Shown piece after piece: positions 35,952 through 44,977 of a stretch of DNA of 64,000 bases; position 1 is the stretch's first letter, and every line of letters begins with the position of its first letter. The stretch comes from Kibdelosporangium aridum. GTDB lineage: Bacteria > Actinomycetota > Actinomycetes > Mycobacteriales > Pseudonocardiaceae. Below the pieces are notes generated by a model. The model worked only from the letters and a program-made list of their open reading frames with translations. It made no database searches and was not told where the DNA came from. Location of the stretch: the NCBI RefSeq assembly GCF_900176515.1, contig NZ_FWXV01000022.1, positions 1 to 64,000 on the forward strand, written 5' to 3'. A program made the translations under genes and the position numbers.

Positions 35952-38176
35952 GGTTCGCGGCTCTCTTTCTCTCGCGACACGGGGACTGTGCGGCTGATCT
36001 TCATGAGCTGTTCGAGGATGTCGTCGGAGAACAGCGCCGGTGCCGCGCGGGTGAACTGGCGCATCGGGAGGTGGGCGGCCATGGCGAGTCCCTCGTGGTT
36101 GGCCTGTTCGAAGGTCTTCGCTTGGTCTGTGGGCAGGTTGCGGGTCATGCTCTGCCGGAACTCCGGGCCGACGACTGGATGGGCCGACCACTCGCTGAAG
36201 GTGGACTCCATGGTCAGCTCGCGGATGATCGGGTCGCCGACCAGATCGATCTCGGTTTCGGCCACGATCGTGGCGGAGTCCGCACCGATCTGGATCCGGT
36301 ACGCGCCGGGCGACACGACCCAGTCCCAGGTGGTGGCGTCCCAGTAGGCGAAGGCGCGGTGATCCAGCTCCAGTGTGATCTCACTGGTTTGACCCGGTTC
36401 GAGGAACACCTTGCGGAAGGCCCGCAGTTCACGCGCCGGTCGGCGCACGTTACCCGCGGTGGTCGCGACGTATAGCTGCACCACGTGTTTTCCGGCGCGT
36501 GATCCGATGTTGGTGACTCGCACGGTCGCCGTGGCGGTCGTGTCCCCCGTCGCCGTGACGGTGAGGTCGTCGACGTGGAAACGGGTGTAGCTCAGCCCAT
36601 GTCCGAAGGGATAGCGCACTGATCGGCCGACTGTCTGGTAGTACCGGTAGCCGACCATGACCCCTTCGCCGTACCGGACGTGCCCCGCTTCGCCGGGAAA
36701 GTTCAGGTAGCTCGGGTTGTCCTCGAGCCGCAGCGGGATGCTCTCGGCGAGGCGGCCGGACGGGTTCACCACGCCGAACAGCACATCCGCCAGCGCGCCG
36801 CCACTGGCCTGGCCGAGCAGCCAGCCCTCGACGATCGCGTCGACCTCGTCGTGCCATCCCTCCAACGAGACCACGCCGCCGTTGCTGAGCACGACGACGG
36901 TGCGTTTGGCGACCGCGGCCACTGCCCGGATCAGTTCGACCTGGTCGGCTGGAAGGTCGATCGATTCCCGATCGTATCCCTCGGCCTCCGTCGCCGTGCC
37001 CGCGAACACAATCGCCACTTCGGCCTGACGGGCCACCTCCACCGCGTCCGAACTCAACGCATGGACGACCGCGGCGCCGCGTTCCGTAGCCAGTGTGGTG
37101 ATCTCCTGAAGCGGAACGTCCACAGTGGTCGAATTGACGCGGGAACTGCCGTCACCCTGGTACCGCGGATTCACCGCAAGCTCGCCGATCACCGCGATCG
37201 TGCCGGGGCCCTCCAGAGGCAGCACAGCGTTGTCGTTCTTCAGCAGCACCACGCACTCAGCGGCGAGTTCCCGCGCGAGCGCATGGTGCGCCTGCACATC
37301 GAACGTCTCGTCATCGGTCGCGGAACTGAACCTGCTCAACTGAGCCACCCGCGCCACAGCTTGGTCCACTATGATCTCGTCAAGAGTGCCGGATCGCACT
37401 GCCTCGACGATCTTGCGTGCGCTGAGTCCGGAGGTGCCAGGCATCTCGAGGTCCAGCCCGGCCGCGAGCGCGGCGACCCGATCCACGACGGCGCCCCAGT
37501 CGGAGATCACCGTGCCGGAGAATCTCCATTCGGCGCGCAGTAGGTCAGTGAGCAGCCACCGGTTCTGCGACGCGTAGACGCCGTTGACCCGGTTGTAGGA
37601 GCACATGACGGTCGCGGGGTGGGCCTCGGTGACGACCCGCTCGAAGGCAGGGAGGTAGATCTCGCGCAAGGTGCGCTCGTCGATGTCCGCGCTGATGCGC
37701 ATCCGGTCGGTTTCCTGGTTGTTGGCAGCGAAGTGCTTCACCGACGCGCCCACGCCTTCCGCCTGCAGGGCTTGGACGTATGCGCTGGCCAGTACCCCGG
37801 AGACGAGCGGGTCTTCGGAGAAGTACTCGAAGTTCCGCCCGCACAATGGTGAGCGTTTGATGTTCACGCCCGGACCGAGGACCACACCGACACCGGCCGC
37901 GCGGGCTTCCCGCCCGAGCGCGGCACCGAGCCGGGCGGCCACCTCGGGATCCCAGCTCGAGCCGACCGCGACAGCGGGCGGAAAGCAGGTCGCGGGCAGG
38001 CTCTCGGGTATGCCTTGGGAGTAGTCCTCCACCACCTCGCGACGAATCCCGTGTGGACCGTCGCACAGGAAGACCGATTCGATTCCGGCTTCCGGGCAGG
38101 CGTGCGTCCGCCACTGCCCCTGGCCGGTGAGCAGTTCCGCCTTCTGCTCAAGGGTCAACTCGGCGATGTCCATCAT
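35948..38176 (-). CDS. GH3 beta-glucosidase, second paralogue
   Basis: A 742-aa cytosolic beta-glycosidase. ATG 38176 (MMDIAELTLEQKAELLTGQG) is chosen for its AGGAAGAG site 7-8 bases upstream. Motifs in order: CDGPHGIRREVVEDYSQGIP, LGPGVNIKRSPLCGRNFEYF, SVKHFAANNQETDRMRISAD and the nucleophile Asp in GTVISDWGAVVDRV. A PA14 insertion appears absent; the C-terminal domain has VLLKNDNAVLPLEGPGTIAV and a FnIII end (HGLSYTRFHVDDLTVTATGD). A further C-terminal extension of about 110 residues ends in SREKESREP. Coupled by four bases to the next GH3. Enzymes of this subtype cleave beta-glucosides of saponins and flavonoids as well as oligosaccharides. Confidence 0.93.
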   Translation of the reverse strand: MMDIAELTLEQKAELLTGQGQWRTHACPEAGIESVFLCDGPHGIRREVVEDYSQGIPESLPATCFPPAVAVGSSWDPEVAARLGAALGREARAAGVGVVLGPGVNIKRSPLCGRNFEYFSEDPLVSGVLASAYVQALQAEGVGASVKHFAANNQETDRMRISADIDERTLREIYLPAFERVVTEAHPATVMCSYNRVNGVYASQNRWLLTDLLRAEWRFSGTVISDWGAVVDRVAALAAGLDLEMPGTSGLSARKIVEAVRSGTLDEIIVDQAVARVAQLSRFSSATDDETFDVQAHHALARELAAECVVLLKNDNAVLPLEGPGTIAVIGELAVNPRYQGDGSSRVNSTTVDVPLQEITTLATERGAAVVHALSSDAVEVARQAEVAIVFAGTATEAEGYDRESIDLPADQVELIRAVAAVAKRTVVVLSNGGVVSLEGWHDEVDAIVEGWLLGQASGGALADVLFGVVNPSGRLAESIPLRLEDNPSYLNFPGEAGHVRYGEGVMVGYRYYQTVGRSVRYPFGHGLSYTRFHVDDLTVTATGDTTATATVRVTNIGSRAGKHVVQLYVATTAGNVRRPARELRAFRKVFLEPGQTSEITLELDHRAFAYWDATTWDWVVSPGAYRIQIGADSATIVAETEIDLVGDPIIRELTMESTFSEWSAHPVVGPEFRQSMTRNLPTDQAKTFEQANHEGLAMAAHLPMRQFTRAAPALFSDDILEQLMKISRTVPVSREKESREP

Positions 38177-38217
38177 GGAATGCTCTTCCTGTGGTGGTCG
38201 GTCTGGTTTCTCCGGGA

Positions 38218-39384
38218 TCACAGCGCGTTCGCGCGGGCGACGGATCCCAGCCACGCGAGGCTTGGCTTTGCGCGACGCTCGAAGGTCCCGCGGTCGACGG
38301 CGACGAGGCCGAACGTGGGCTCCCACCGTCCCCATTCGACGTTGTCGAGCAGGCTCCAGTGCAGATAGCCACGTACGTCGATGCCGTCGTCGATGGCGGC
38401 GTGGAGTCCCTGCAGGGCGGTGGTCGTGTAGGCGATGCGGCGTTCGTCGTCGGTGGTGGCGATGCCGTTCTCGGTGACCACGATCGGGACATCGCCGACG
38501 ACGTTACGCGTGTGGCGGACTGCGATGGCGAGTGCGTCGGGGCGGTATGCCCATCCCATGAGGGTGTTGCCGGGGCGCTCGGGATGCGGGACGATGCCGT
38601 TCTCGTCGACGAGTTGGCTCGTGTAGGACTGGACCCCGACGAAGTCGTCGTCGCGGGACGCTTCGAGGTACATGTCCTCCCAGATATGCTGCACTTCGGC
38701 GTGCTTGGCTTCCCCTCCGGGAGCGGGCACGAGGGCCTGGTTCGCAACCGTCCACCCGACTTTCGCGCCGGTGGCCTGCCGTACGAGCGGAGCCGCGGCC
38801 CGGTGGGCTTCGATCAGGACTGTGCCGATCTTGGTGTCGGGAAGGGCATTGAACGGATACGGCCGACCGGCGGCGACCTCCGCCAGAGCGCCATGGTTGA
38901 CCGCCAGCACGTTGGGTTCGTTGATGGTGCAGATCCACTCGACGCCATCGAGAATGGTGCAGGCTTGCTCAACGTACCGGGCGAAGAGGTCGACAGCGTC
39001 ATCACGAAGCCACGCGTCATGCGCGCCGAGCCACACGGGATGAGTGAAGTGGTGCAATGTCACTACCGGGGTGAGCCCCAACCGCTGGGCAGTGTCGATC
39101 ATCCGCCGATAGTGTGCGAGTTCCGCGCGGGAGAACGTTCCCGGGACAGGTTCGATGCGTGCCCACTCGATGCTGAACCGGTAGGCGTTGAAGCCCGCGT
39201 CTGCGAGCAGCCGCATGTCCTGTTCGTACCGGTGGTAGCTGTCCACCGCGTCGCCGCTGGGCTGGATGGGCCCGGCCATGTCCTGTTCGAGCTTCCACCA
39301 GTCGCTGTTGAGGTTGTTGCCCTCGGTCTGGTGGGCCGAGGTGGCCGCTCCCCAGAGGAATCCGTCAGGGAATGGGCGGGTCAC
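38218..39384 (-). CDS. GH1 beta-glucosidase
   Basis: A 388-aa enzyme starting at GTG 39384 with AAGGAG six bases upstream; the frame open to 40266 is only antisense to the transporter. TRPFPDGFLWGAATSAHQTE is the family N-terminal signature. Acid/base Glu lies in CTINEPNVLAVNHG and the nucleophile in IVVTENGIATTDDERRI; GYLHWSLLDNVEWGRWEPTF closes the barrel. It is somewhat shorter than the usual 440-470 residues, with compact loops around the active site. Cytosolic. It releases beta-linked glucose or a related sugar from imported glycosides. It follows the transporter by 47 bases containing the small palindrome ACAGTGGACTGT. Confidence 0.93.
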   Translation of the reverse strand: MTRPFPDGFLWGAATSAHQTEGNNLNSDWWKLEQDMAGPIQPSGDAVDSYHRYEQDMRLLADAGFNAYRFSIEWARIEPVPGTFSRAELAHYRRMIDTAQRLGLTPVVTLHHFTHPVWLGAHDAWLRDDAVDLFARYVEQACTILDGVEWICTINEPNVLAVNHGALAEVAAGRPYPFNALPDTKIGTVLIEAHRAAAPLVRQATGAKVGWTVANQALVPAPGGEAKHAEVQHIWEDMYLEASRDDDFVGVQSYTSQLVDENGIVPHPERPGNTLMGWAYRPDALAIAVRHTRNVVGDVPIVVTENGIATTDDERRIAYTTTALQGLHAAIDDGIDVRGYLHWSLLDNVEWGRWEPTFGLVAVDRGTFERRAKPSLAWLGSVARANAL

Positions 39385-39431
39385 AGGTCTCCTTAACATT
39401 CTACAGTGGACTGTTGTGGTGCTTTTGCGGA

Positions 39432-40745
39432 TTACCGGACGCTGCGAATCCACCACGCGGTGAGGCCCGCGGCGGTCGCCAGGACGGCTGCCGTGAGGAA
39501 CAGGGCGGTGTAGTTGCTGCCACCGCCGATGGCGAGGACGAGTGGCGCGAGGATCGGGGCGATCGCGCCGGGTGGGCCGCTGGCGATGCTGTTGTAGATG
39601 CTCATGTACTTGCCGGCCTGCGTGTCCCTGTCCGGCATCGCATCGCTGACCAGCGCCAGGTCGACCGTGGCGAACATGCCCACGCCGGCCACCAGCAGTG
39701 TCGTCCCCACGCCGTAGAGCACGATGCTGGTCGCGAAGGCGGCGAGGAGCAGACCACATGCCATCAGTGCGGCCGCCGCGTAGATGAACGGCTTGCGGCG
39801 CCTGACTCGGTCGGAGACCACGCCGCTGACGATGGCGGACGCGGTGGTCACCAGAACCCCGATTCCGCCGAGGAGTGCGAGTTTCTGACCCGCGTCGGCC
39901 GGCGTCAGCCGCAGGCGGTCCAGCAGGAAGTACAGCTGGTAGGTCGAGAAGAAGTTGATCCCCAGTGTAATCAGGAACTTGCCGATCAGCACGAGAGTGA
40001 AATCCCGGTGCTGGAAGGGGTTGAAGGCGAGATCCTTGAAGAACCGGAACACCGACGTCGGCGGCACGTCCGGACGAGCGGGGCGATCGGGGACCGTGAC
40101 GAGGAACAAGGCCGAGGTCACCGCGAGAACAAGCACCGGCAACAGGAACAACAACACCTGATGCTCGATCAGCAGGCTGCCGACCAGGCTCGCTGCCACC
40201 CCGGCCAGTTGTGCGGCGACCCCGCCGAACGCTCCGAGCTTGCCTCGTTGAGATTCCGGCACCCACTCCGCGATCACCGGTGTCACCGCAGTGGCCGCAC
40301 AGGACACGCCGATACCCGCGATCGTCCAGCCGAGCAGGATCAGACCGATCGACGACGCGTTGGCGATCAGTAGCGCGCTTGCGGCATAGACGCCGATTCC
40401 GATGATCAGGTACGGTCGCCGGCGTCCCCAGGCCAAGCGTGTCCGATCACTCAGCGCCCCGATGACCGGACCGGCGATGATCGGCACGATCGCGCCGATG
40501 CCGATGACCAGCCCGAGACTGCTCTCCTTCGAGGCAGGATCGACGATCTGGACCTTGTAGGCCAGGCTGAACAGCAGCGGCATCAGGATCACGAGCGACA
40601 CGCCGAAGCTGGCCAGGGTGTAGACGATCATGAACCACGCGCTGACAGGCCGGAGACGCGGCTCGTCCGGTTCGGTGCCCCTCGCTTCTGCTACCTGTTC
40701 GGCGGCACCCGTCGCCGTCGGTACACCGATGGGTTCATTACTCAT
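39432..40745 (-). CDS. MFS / GPH-like glycoside:cation symporter
   Basis: A 437-aa inner-membrane transporter with about 12 hydrophobic helices. ATG 40745 is preferred (GGAG six bases upstream). GVSLVILMPLLFSLAYKVQI, GALSDRTRLAWGRRRPYLII (the loop 2-3 motif of SLC45/GPH sugar symporters) and SGVVSDRVRRRKPFIYAAAA (the matching repeat in the second half) are visible. It is the first gene of the glycosidase operon and faces cytosolic enzymes only, so the inferred job is uptake of the intact glycoside. Confidence 0.88.
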   Translation of the reverse strand: MSNEPIGVPTATGAAEQVAEARGTEPDEPRLRPVSAWFMIVYTLASFGVSLVILMPLLFSLAYKVQIVDPASKESSLGLVIGIGAIVPIIAGPVIGALSDRTRLAWGRRRPYLIIGIGVYAASALLIANASSIGLILLGWTIAGIGVSCAATAVTPVIAEWVPESQRGKLGAFGGVAAQLAGVAASLVGSLLIEHQVLLFLLPVLVLAVTSALFLVTVPDRPARPDVPPTSVFRFFKDLAFNPFQHRDFTLVLIGKFLITLGINFFSTYQLYFLLDRLRLTPADAGQKLALLGGIGVLVTTASAIVSGVVSDRVRRRKPFIYAAAALMACGLLLAAFATSIVLYGVGTTLLVAGVGMFATVDLALVSDAMPDRDTQAGKYMSIYNSIASGPPGAIAPILAPLVLAIGGGSNYTALFLTAAVLATAAGLTAWWIRSVR

Positions 40746-40957
40746 CCGTGACTCCATTGTCTGGGGACGTCATGGGGTGTCGAGCGCAAGCGTCGTCGGC
40801 CGCGAGTCCTCTGCTGTGGACAGTCCGATCAGGTTGCCGGATGGGGTCATCATGACTTGGCCAGATGAGCTGCTGAGGCTGGTTCTCCCGCTCACTGGAA
40901 CACATGTCTGTGGAAGTGCCGTGCAACCGCTGTACTGCCACGGTGTCAGCGCGTTTG
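40746..40957. promoter_or_regulatory. Divergent control region between the uptake operon and the oxidation genes
   Basis: These 212 bases separate the minus-strand transporter/glycosidase operon from the plus-strand VOC-SDR-GntR genes. A small palindrome GTCATCATGAC lies at 40846-40856, and CTCACTGGAACACATG at 40891-40906 partly resembles the box at 42781 and 50992. Shared control of both arms from here is inferred. Confidence 0.45.
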
Positions 40958-41335
40958 ATGTTCACGAAGATCGTGGTCGAGGATCTCGACGCCCAGTCGG
41001 CCTTCTATGCGAATGTGCTTGGCCTCGAGCCGAAGCACAGGTTCTCCGGTGGTGCCGGTGATGCGGCGTTCGAAGAGATCGTGATGGGTGACGGGCCTTC
41101 GTTGTTGCTGCTCCACTATCCGCACCGCGAGCCGCCCCGACGTGGTGGGACTGTGCTCGGATTCGCCGTGGCCGACGTGGACCAGGTGGTGCGGGCTGCC
41201 GAACACGCGGGCGGTGCGGTGCGGTCGGAACCGAAAACTCTTGCACAGCCTGCGATACGTGTCGCAGAGCTCGCCGACCCCGAGGGACATCTGCTGGAGA
41301 TCATCCAGCACATGGGAGAGGAGACCGATGTTTGA
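40958..41335 (+). CDS. VOC-superfamily (glyoxalase/dioxygenase-like) protein
   Basis: A 125-aa single-domain protein with the VOC fold: MFTKIVVEDLDAQSAFYANV, the strand GPSLLLLHYP, GTVLGFAVADVDQVVRAAEH and a closing Glu in ELADPEGHLLEIIQH, the usual metal ligand position. ATG 40958 fits the family start; in-frame GTG 40943 is possible. It is too short for a two-module ring-cleavage dioxygenase. Likely an epimerase, isomerase or lyase of the pathway. It overlaps the following SDR gene by 8 bases. Confidence 0.82.
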   Translation: MFTKIVVEDLDAQSAFYANVLGLEPKHRFSGGAGDAAFEEIVMGDGPSLLLLHYPHREPPRRGGTVLGFAVADVDQVVRAAEHAGGAVRSEPKTLAQPAIRVAELADPEGHLLEIIQHMGEETDV

Positions 41336-42074
41336 CCTGTCAGGCCGTACCGCGCTCGTGACGGGAGCCGGCCAGAACGCCGGGGCGGGGATCGCCCGGG
41401 CACTGGCCGCGCAGGGCGCCGCGGTGGCGGTGAACGACCTGGTGCCCGAGCGGGCCGAGGCGGTCAGCAAGGAGATCACCGCCGGGGGCGGGACCGCCGT
41501 GCCGATCGCGTTCGACGTCACGGATCTGGCCGCCGTGCGTGACGGAGTCGGCCGGGCTCGTGCGGAATTCGATCGGCACATCGACATCCTCGTCCACAAC
41601 GCGGGGATTCCCGCTGACTTCGGCCAGGGGCAGTTCCGCACGCTCGATCCGAGCCGGTGGCGGGCGCCGGTGGAGATCAACTTGTTCGGTGCCATGAACT
41701 GCCTCTCGACGGTCATCGACGAGATGTGCGACGCGGGCTGGGGACGTATCGTGCAGATCTCCTCGGGCTCCGCGCGCACAGGTTCCGACCAGGGCCTGTC
41801 GCTGTACGGCGCGGCCAAGAGCGGAGTCGAGGGCTTCATCCGGCACGTCTCCCAGGAGGTCGCGCCGTTCGGTGTCACGGCCAACACGCTCGCGCTCGGG
41901 CTACAGACCAACGCTGCCGGAGAGCACACCGCCGCGATCGCCGCCAGGATCCCGACCCGGCGGCTGGGCACGCCTGAGGACGTCGGAGCGGCGGCGGTCT
42001 ACCTCGCGTCGCCCGAGGCGTCGTGGATGACCGGGCAGACGCTCAATCTCAACGGCGGGAGCGTGACCACATAG
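41328..42074 (+). CDS. Short-chain dehydrogenase/reductase, SDR 1
   Basis: A 248-aa NAD(P)-dependent enzyme. The ATG at 41328 lies inside the end of the VOC gene and follows GGGAGAGGAG. Cofactor motif TGAGQNAGAGIARALAAQG, DV at strand 4, NAG (HNAGIP), active-site Ser-Ser region (VQISSGSARTGSD) and YGAAK are all present; the C-terminal QTLNLNGGSVTT is typical. It probably oxidises an alcohol or reduces a ketone of the aglycone or a released sugar. Coupled to the VOC gene and followed after 9 bases by the GntR regulator. Confidence 0.9.
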   Translation: MFDLSGRTALVTGAGQNAGAGIARALAAQGAAVAVNDLVPERAEAVSKEITAGGGTAVPIAFDVTDLAAVRDGVGRARAEFDRHIDILVHNAGIPADFGQGQFRTLDPSRWRAPVEINLFGAMNCLSTVIDEMCDAGWGRIVQISSGSARTGSDQGLSLYGAAKSGVEGFIRHVSQEVAPFGVTANTLALGLQTNAAGEHTAAIAARIPTRRLGTPEDVGAAAVYLASPEASWMTGQTLNLNGGSVTT

Positions 42075-42083
42075 GGTGAGCCG

Positions 42084-42773
42084 ATGCCACCCAGCAAGAC
42101 GCGTGCCCAGGCAGCCGACCAAGCGGTGTTCCGCGTGGTCGACGGCATCAAGCAGATGATCGTGTCGGGCGAGCTGCTGCCCGGGCAGCAGCTCCGGCAG
42201 GAACAGATGGCGGCCACCCTGGGGGTGAGCCGGCTGCCGGTCCGGGAAGGGCTACGCCAGCTCGTGTCGGACGGATTGGTGACCCACCAGCACAACGTCG
42301 GGTTCGCCGTCACACGGCTGAGCCGCTCGGAGTTCGACCAGATCTACCTCATGCGGCGGCTGTTGGAGACCGAAGTGATCCGCAGCCTGCCACCGCCCAC
42401 ATCCAGCCAGCTGACCGAGATCAGCTCGCTGGCCGAGGAGGTCGAGCGTGCCGCGGCCGATCTCGACCTGGCCCGGATGCGTACCCGCAACAGCGACTTC
42501 CACTTCGCGATCTTCCGGCTCAGTCCGTTGACCCTGGTGGTGAAGGAGATCGCGCGGATCTGGACCTGGGCGCTGCCGTACCACTCGGTCTATCTGCATG
42601 ACCAATCAGGACGGGAACGCATTCTCACCGAACACAGGCAGATGGTCGCCGCGCTCACCGACGGGGACCTGGATGGTCTGGTCGCCCTGATGGATACTCA
42701 CCGCGCGGGGGCGGAGACGCAGCTGAACCTGATGCTGCAGGCCGGTGCGATCGCCCGCCCGTCCGCGGGCTGA
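42084..42773 (+). CDS. GntR-family regulator (FadR/FCD type)
   Basis: A 229-aa regulator. N-terminal winged helix: LRQEQMAATLGVSRLPVREG then LRQLVSDGLVTHQH. The C-terminal helical FCD domain (MRRLLETEVIRSLPP to THRAGAETQLNLMLQAG) binds an acid or acyl-CoA effector. It is cotranscribed with the VOC and SDR genes and lies just before the box at 42781, a reasonable candidate for its operator. Such proteins usually repress until a pathway intermediate binds. Confidence 0.88.
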   Translation: MPPSKTRAQAADQAVFRVVDGIKQMIVSGELLPGQQLRQEQMAATLGVSRLPVREGLRQLVSDGLVTHQHNVGFAVTRLSRSEFDQIYLMRRLLETEVIRSLPPPTSSQLTEISSLAEEVERAAADLDLARMRTRNSDFHFAIFRLSPLTLVVKEIARIWTWALPYHSVYLHDQSGRERILTEHRQMVAALTDGDLDGLVALMDTHRAGAETQLNLMLQAGAIARPSAG

Positions 42774-42780
42774 CCCGGCC

Positions 42781-42831
42781 GTCCACTCACCGGAACTTCC
42801 GCATACGGGGTCGGAACAATTGGCTTAGCGT
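42781..42831 (+). promoter_or_regulatory. Promoter with shared operator box, upstream of the acyl-CoA dehydrogenases
   Basis: The box GTCCACTCACCGGAAC at 42781-42796 is followed 45 bases from its start by TAGCGT (42826-42831), a plausible -10. The same box and -10 with 44-base spacing occur at 50992-51041 before the esterase gene. The box would lie near -55 to -40 of the transcript, suiting an activator or a regulator of the island. Confidence 0.5.
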
Positions 42832-42858
42832 GAGCCGGAACCCGAAGAAGGAGTCCGG

Positions 42859-43988
42859 TTGACGATCGAGCTCTCGGCTTATCGCCTTGGCACCGATGCG
42901 CAGCAGCTTCGCGACGAGGCCCGGGACTTTCTGGAAAGCTGCGCGTTCGCCCCACGGTGTGACGCCTGGATGACCGCGGCGGACCCTGAGTTCAGCAGGC
43001 TACTGGGTGCGCGTGGCTGGCTGGGAATGACGCTGCCACGCCGGTACGGCGGCCACGACCGGTCGCCGTTGGACCGGTTCGTCGTCAACGAAGAACTGTT
43101 GGCGGCGGGAGCTCCTGTGGCGGCGCACTGGATCGCCGACCGTCAGATGGGCCCGTCGATCCTGCGCAACGGAACGGAAGCGCAGCGGCAGCGCTATTTG
43201 CCCGCGATCGCCCGCGGCGAGTGCTTCTTCGCGATCGGGATGAGCGAACCGGATGCCGGATCCGACCTGGCATCGGTGCGTACCCGGGCGCGACAGGTCC
43301 CGGACGGGTGGGAGATCACCGGCACGAAGCTGTGGACCACCGGAGCTCATGTCGCCGATGCGATGATGCTGCTCGCCCGTACGGACGGCTCGCCGGAGGA
43401 CCGGCACACTGGCCTGTCGCAGTTCATTGTGGGCCTGCCGAATCCGCGCGTGGAGATCCGGCCGATCGTGACTGTGGACGGTGAGCACCACTTCAACGAG
43501 GTGGTGTTCGACGCCGCCGTGGTTCCGCACGACAGTCTGCTCGGCGAACGTGGTGCGGGCTGGCGTCAGGTCACTGCTGAACTCGCGCACGAACGATCCG
43601 GTCCCGAGCGATGGATGAGCACAGTGCCGTTGCTCCGGGCATGGGCTGATCAACAGGCCGGTGATCCCGTCGCAGCAAGGGAATTGGGCAGACTCACCGC
43701 GCGCGCGCGTGGACGCTGCGCCAAATGTCCTTGTCGGTGGCTGCCGCCCTGGCCGACGGGCGTTCCCCCGATGTGGCAGCGGCTCTGGTGAAGGATCTCG
43801 GGTCGCGCTTCGAAGGGGATGTGGTGGAGACCGTGCGGCGGTTGGCAGGTGTAGAGCCGCGCAGCGGCGAACCGGGTTTGGCTGGGCTGCTCGCCGAGGG
43901 GGTTCTGCATTCGCCGGCGTTCACGTTACGCGGCGGCGCGAACGAGATTCTGCGTTCGGTGGTGGCCCGCGGGCTGGGGGTGCGGTGA
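42859..43988 (+). pseudogene. Acyl-CoA dehydrogenase, large-type subunit, with a CG-repeat frameshift
   Basis: The gene starts at TTG 42859 (AAGGAG 6 bases before) and shows acyl-CoA dehydrogenase motifs: RGWLGMTLPRRYGGHDRSPL, FFAIGMSEPDAGSDLASVRT, WEITGTKLWTTGAHVADAMM and HFNEVVFDAAVVPHDSLLGE. At a CGCGCGCGCG run (43698-43710) the frame is lost. Removing one CG unit restores LTARAWTLRQMSLSVAAALA and the family C-terminus SPAFTLRGGANEILRSVVAR to the TGA at 43986. The product would be about 375 aa. Either a slipped-strand mutation, a phase-variable gene or a sequencing error. It is the partner of the next gene. Confidence 0.75.
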
Positions 43989-44977
43989 ACGACGACCACG
44001 TAGCGGAGATTCTCGCCACGGTCAGCGCGATCCTGAAGGACAACCATCCGGGCCCCGCGGATTTCGATCGTCCACTGTGGAAGACCTTGGGTCAGGCCGG
44101 GTTTCACCTGCTCGGTGTTCCCGAGCAGATCGGCGGCAGCGGCGGAAGTCTGCGGGATCTCGCCGTGGTGGTGGATCTGACGGCCTTCCACGGTGCGCGG
44201 ATCCCAATCGTGGAGACGGCGTTTCTGGCCGGTTGGCTGCTGTCCCGGGCAGGCATTGCCGTGCCCGATGGGCTGATGGTCAGCTCACTTGATGAAGCGA
44301 GCGGACGGTCCCGCTTGTCTGGCCGGTTGCGAACACCGTGGGCTCGGTATGCCGACTACGTCGTCACGACAGTTCGTGATGGCACCGATGTTCTCGTCGC
44401 CGTCGTACCCACCGAGGGGCTGGATATCGAGTACGCCGAGAACCTCGCCGGTGAACCACGCGACACGCTCGTGCTCAACGACGTCGAACCTGTGGCCGTG
44501 GCGCCGTCGGACGTCGACGCGATGGACTTGTTGCGGCGCGGCGCACTGGCCCGGTCCATCCAGCTCGCGGCTGCGGCTCGCGCTGTGCTCGAGTCAACCC
44601 GGCGCCATGTCACCGAGCGGGAGCAGTTCGGGCGTCCGCTCGCTCGGTTCCAGGCTGTGCAGCAGCATCTCGCCGCGCTTGCGGCGGAGGCCACCGCAAT
44701 GCGGGTCAGTGCGGACGCCGCTGTGCTGGCGGATGACGACGTCGCGGTTGCGGCGGCGAAAGCGACGAACTCCGCGAGCGCGCATGTCGTCGCTGCGATC
44801 GGGCACCAGTTGCACGGAGCGCTTGGCTACTCACAGGAACATCGCCTGGGAGCGGCGACCACCCGGTTGTGGGCCTGGCGCGAGGAATTCGGCAGTGAGA
44901 GCTATTGGCAGGATCAACTGGCTGCGATGCACACAGCGGGTTCGTGGTGGCCGCTTCTGACGGACGGTGCCAGGTGA
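43985..44977 (+). CDS. Acyl-CoA dehydrogenase, small-type partner subunit
   Basis: A 330-aa protein starting at GTG 43985, overlapping the previous stop (GTGA). It has the acyl-CoA dehydrogenase fold (LWKTLGQAGFHLLGVPEQIG, TEREQFGRPLARFQAVQQHL) and a C-terminus HQLHGALGYSQEHRLGAATT, RLWAWREEFGSESYW characteristic of the second subunit of actinobacterial alpha2-beta2 dehydrogenases known from steroid side-chain degradation. The shorter length fits. With the preceding subunit it would dehydrogenate a bulky acyl-CoA. Confidence 0.88.
   Translation: MNDDHVAEILATVSAILKDNHPGPADFDRPLWKTLGQAGFHLLGVPEQIGGSGGSLRDLAVVVDLTAFHGARIPIVETAFLAGWLLSRAGIAVPDGLMVSSLDEASGRSRLSGRLRTPWARYADYVVTTVRDGTDVLVAVVPTEGLDIEYAENLAGEPRDTLVLNDVEPVAVAPSDVDAMDLLRRGALARSIQLAAAARAVLESTRRHVTEREQFGRPLARFQAVQQHLAALAAEATAMRVSADAAVLADDDVAVAAAKATNSASAHVVAAIGHQLHGALGYSQEHRLGAATTRLWAWREEFGSESYWQDQLAAMHTAGSWWPLLTDGAR

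Noticed and set aside
35952..36191. An 80-residue N-terminal extension of the first GH3 enzyme
   Set aside because: The extra codons are Arg/Pro-rich antisense to the coupled upstream gene; GTG 35951 overlapping the previous TGA is the natural start.
40958..41335. Extradiol ring-cleavage dioxygenase
   Set aside because: The VOC protein is only 125 residues with a single module and lacks the full metal triad arrangement of two-module extradiol enzymes.
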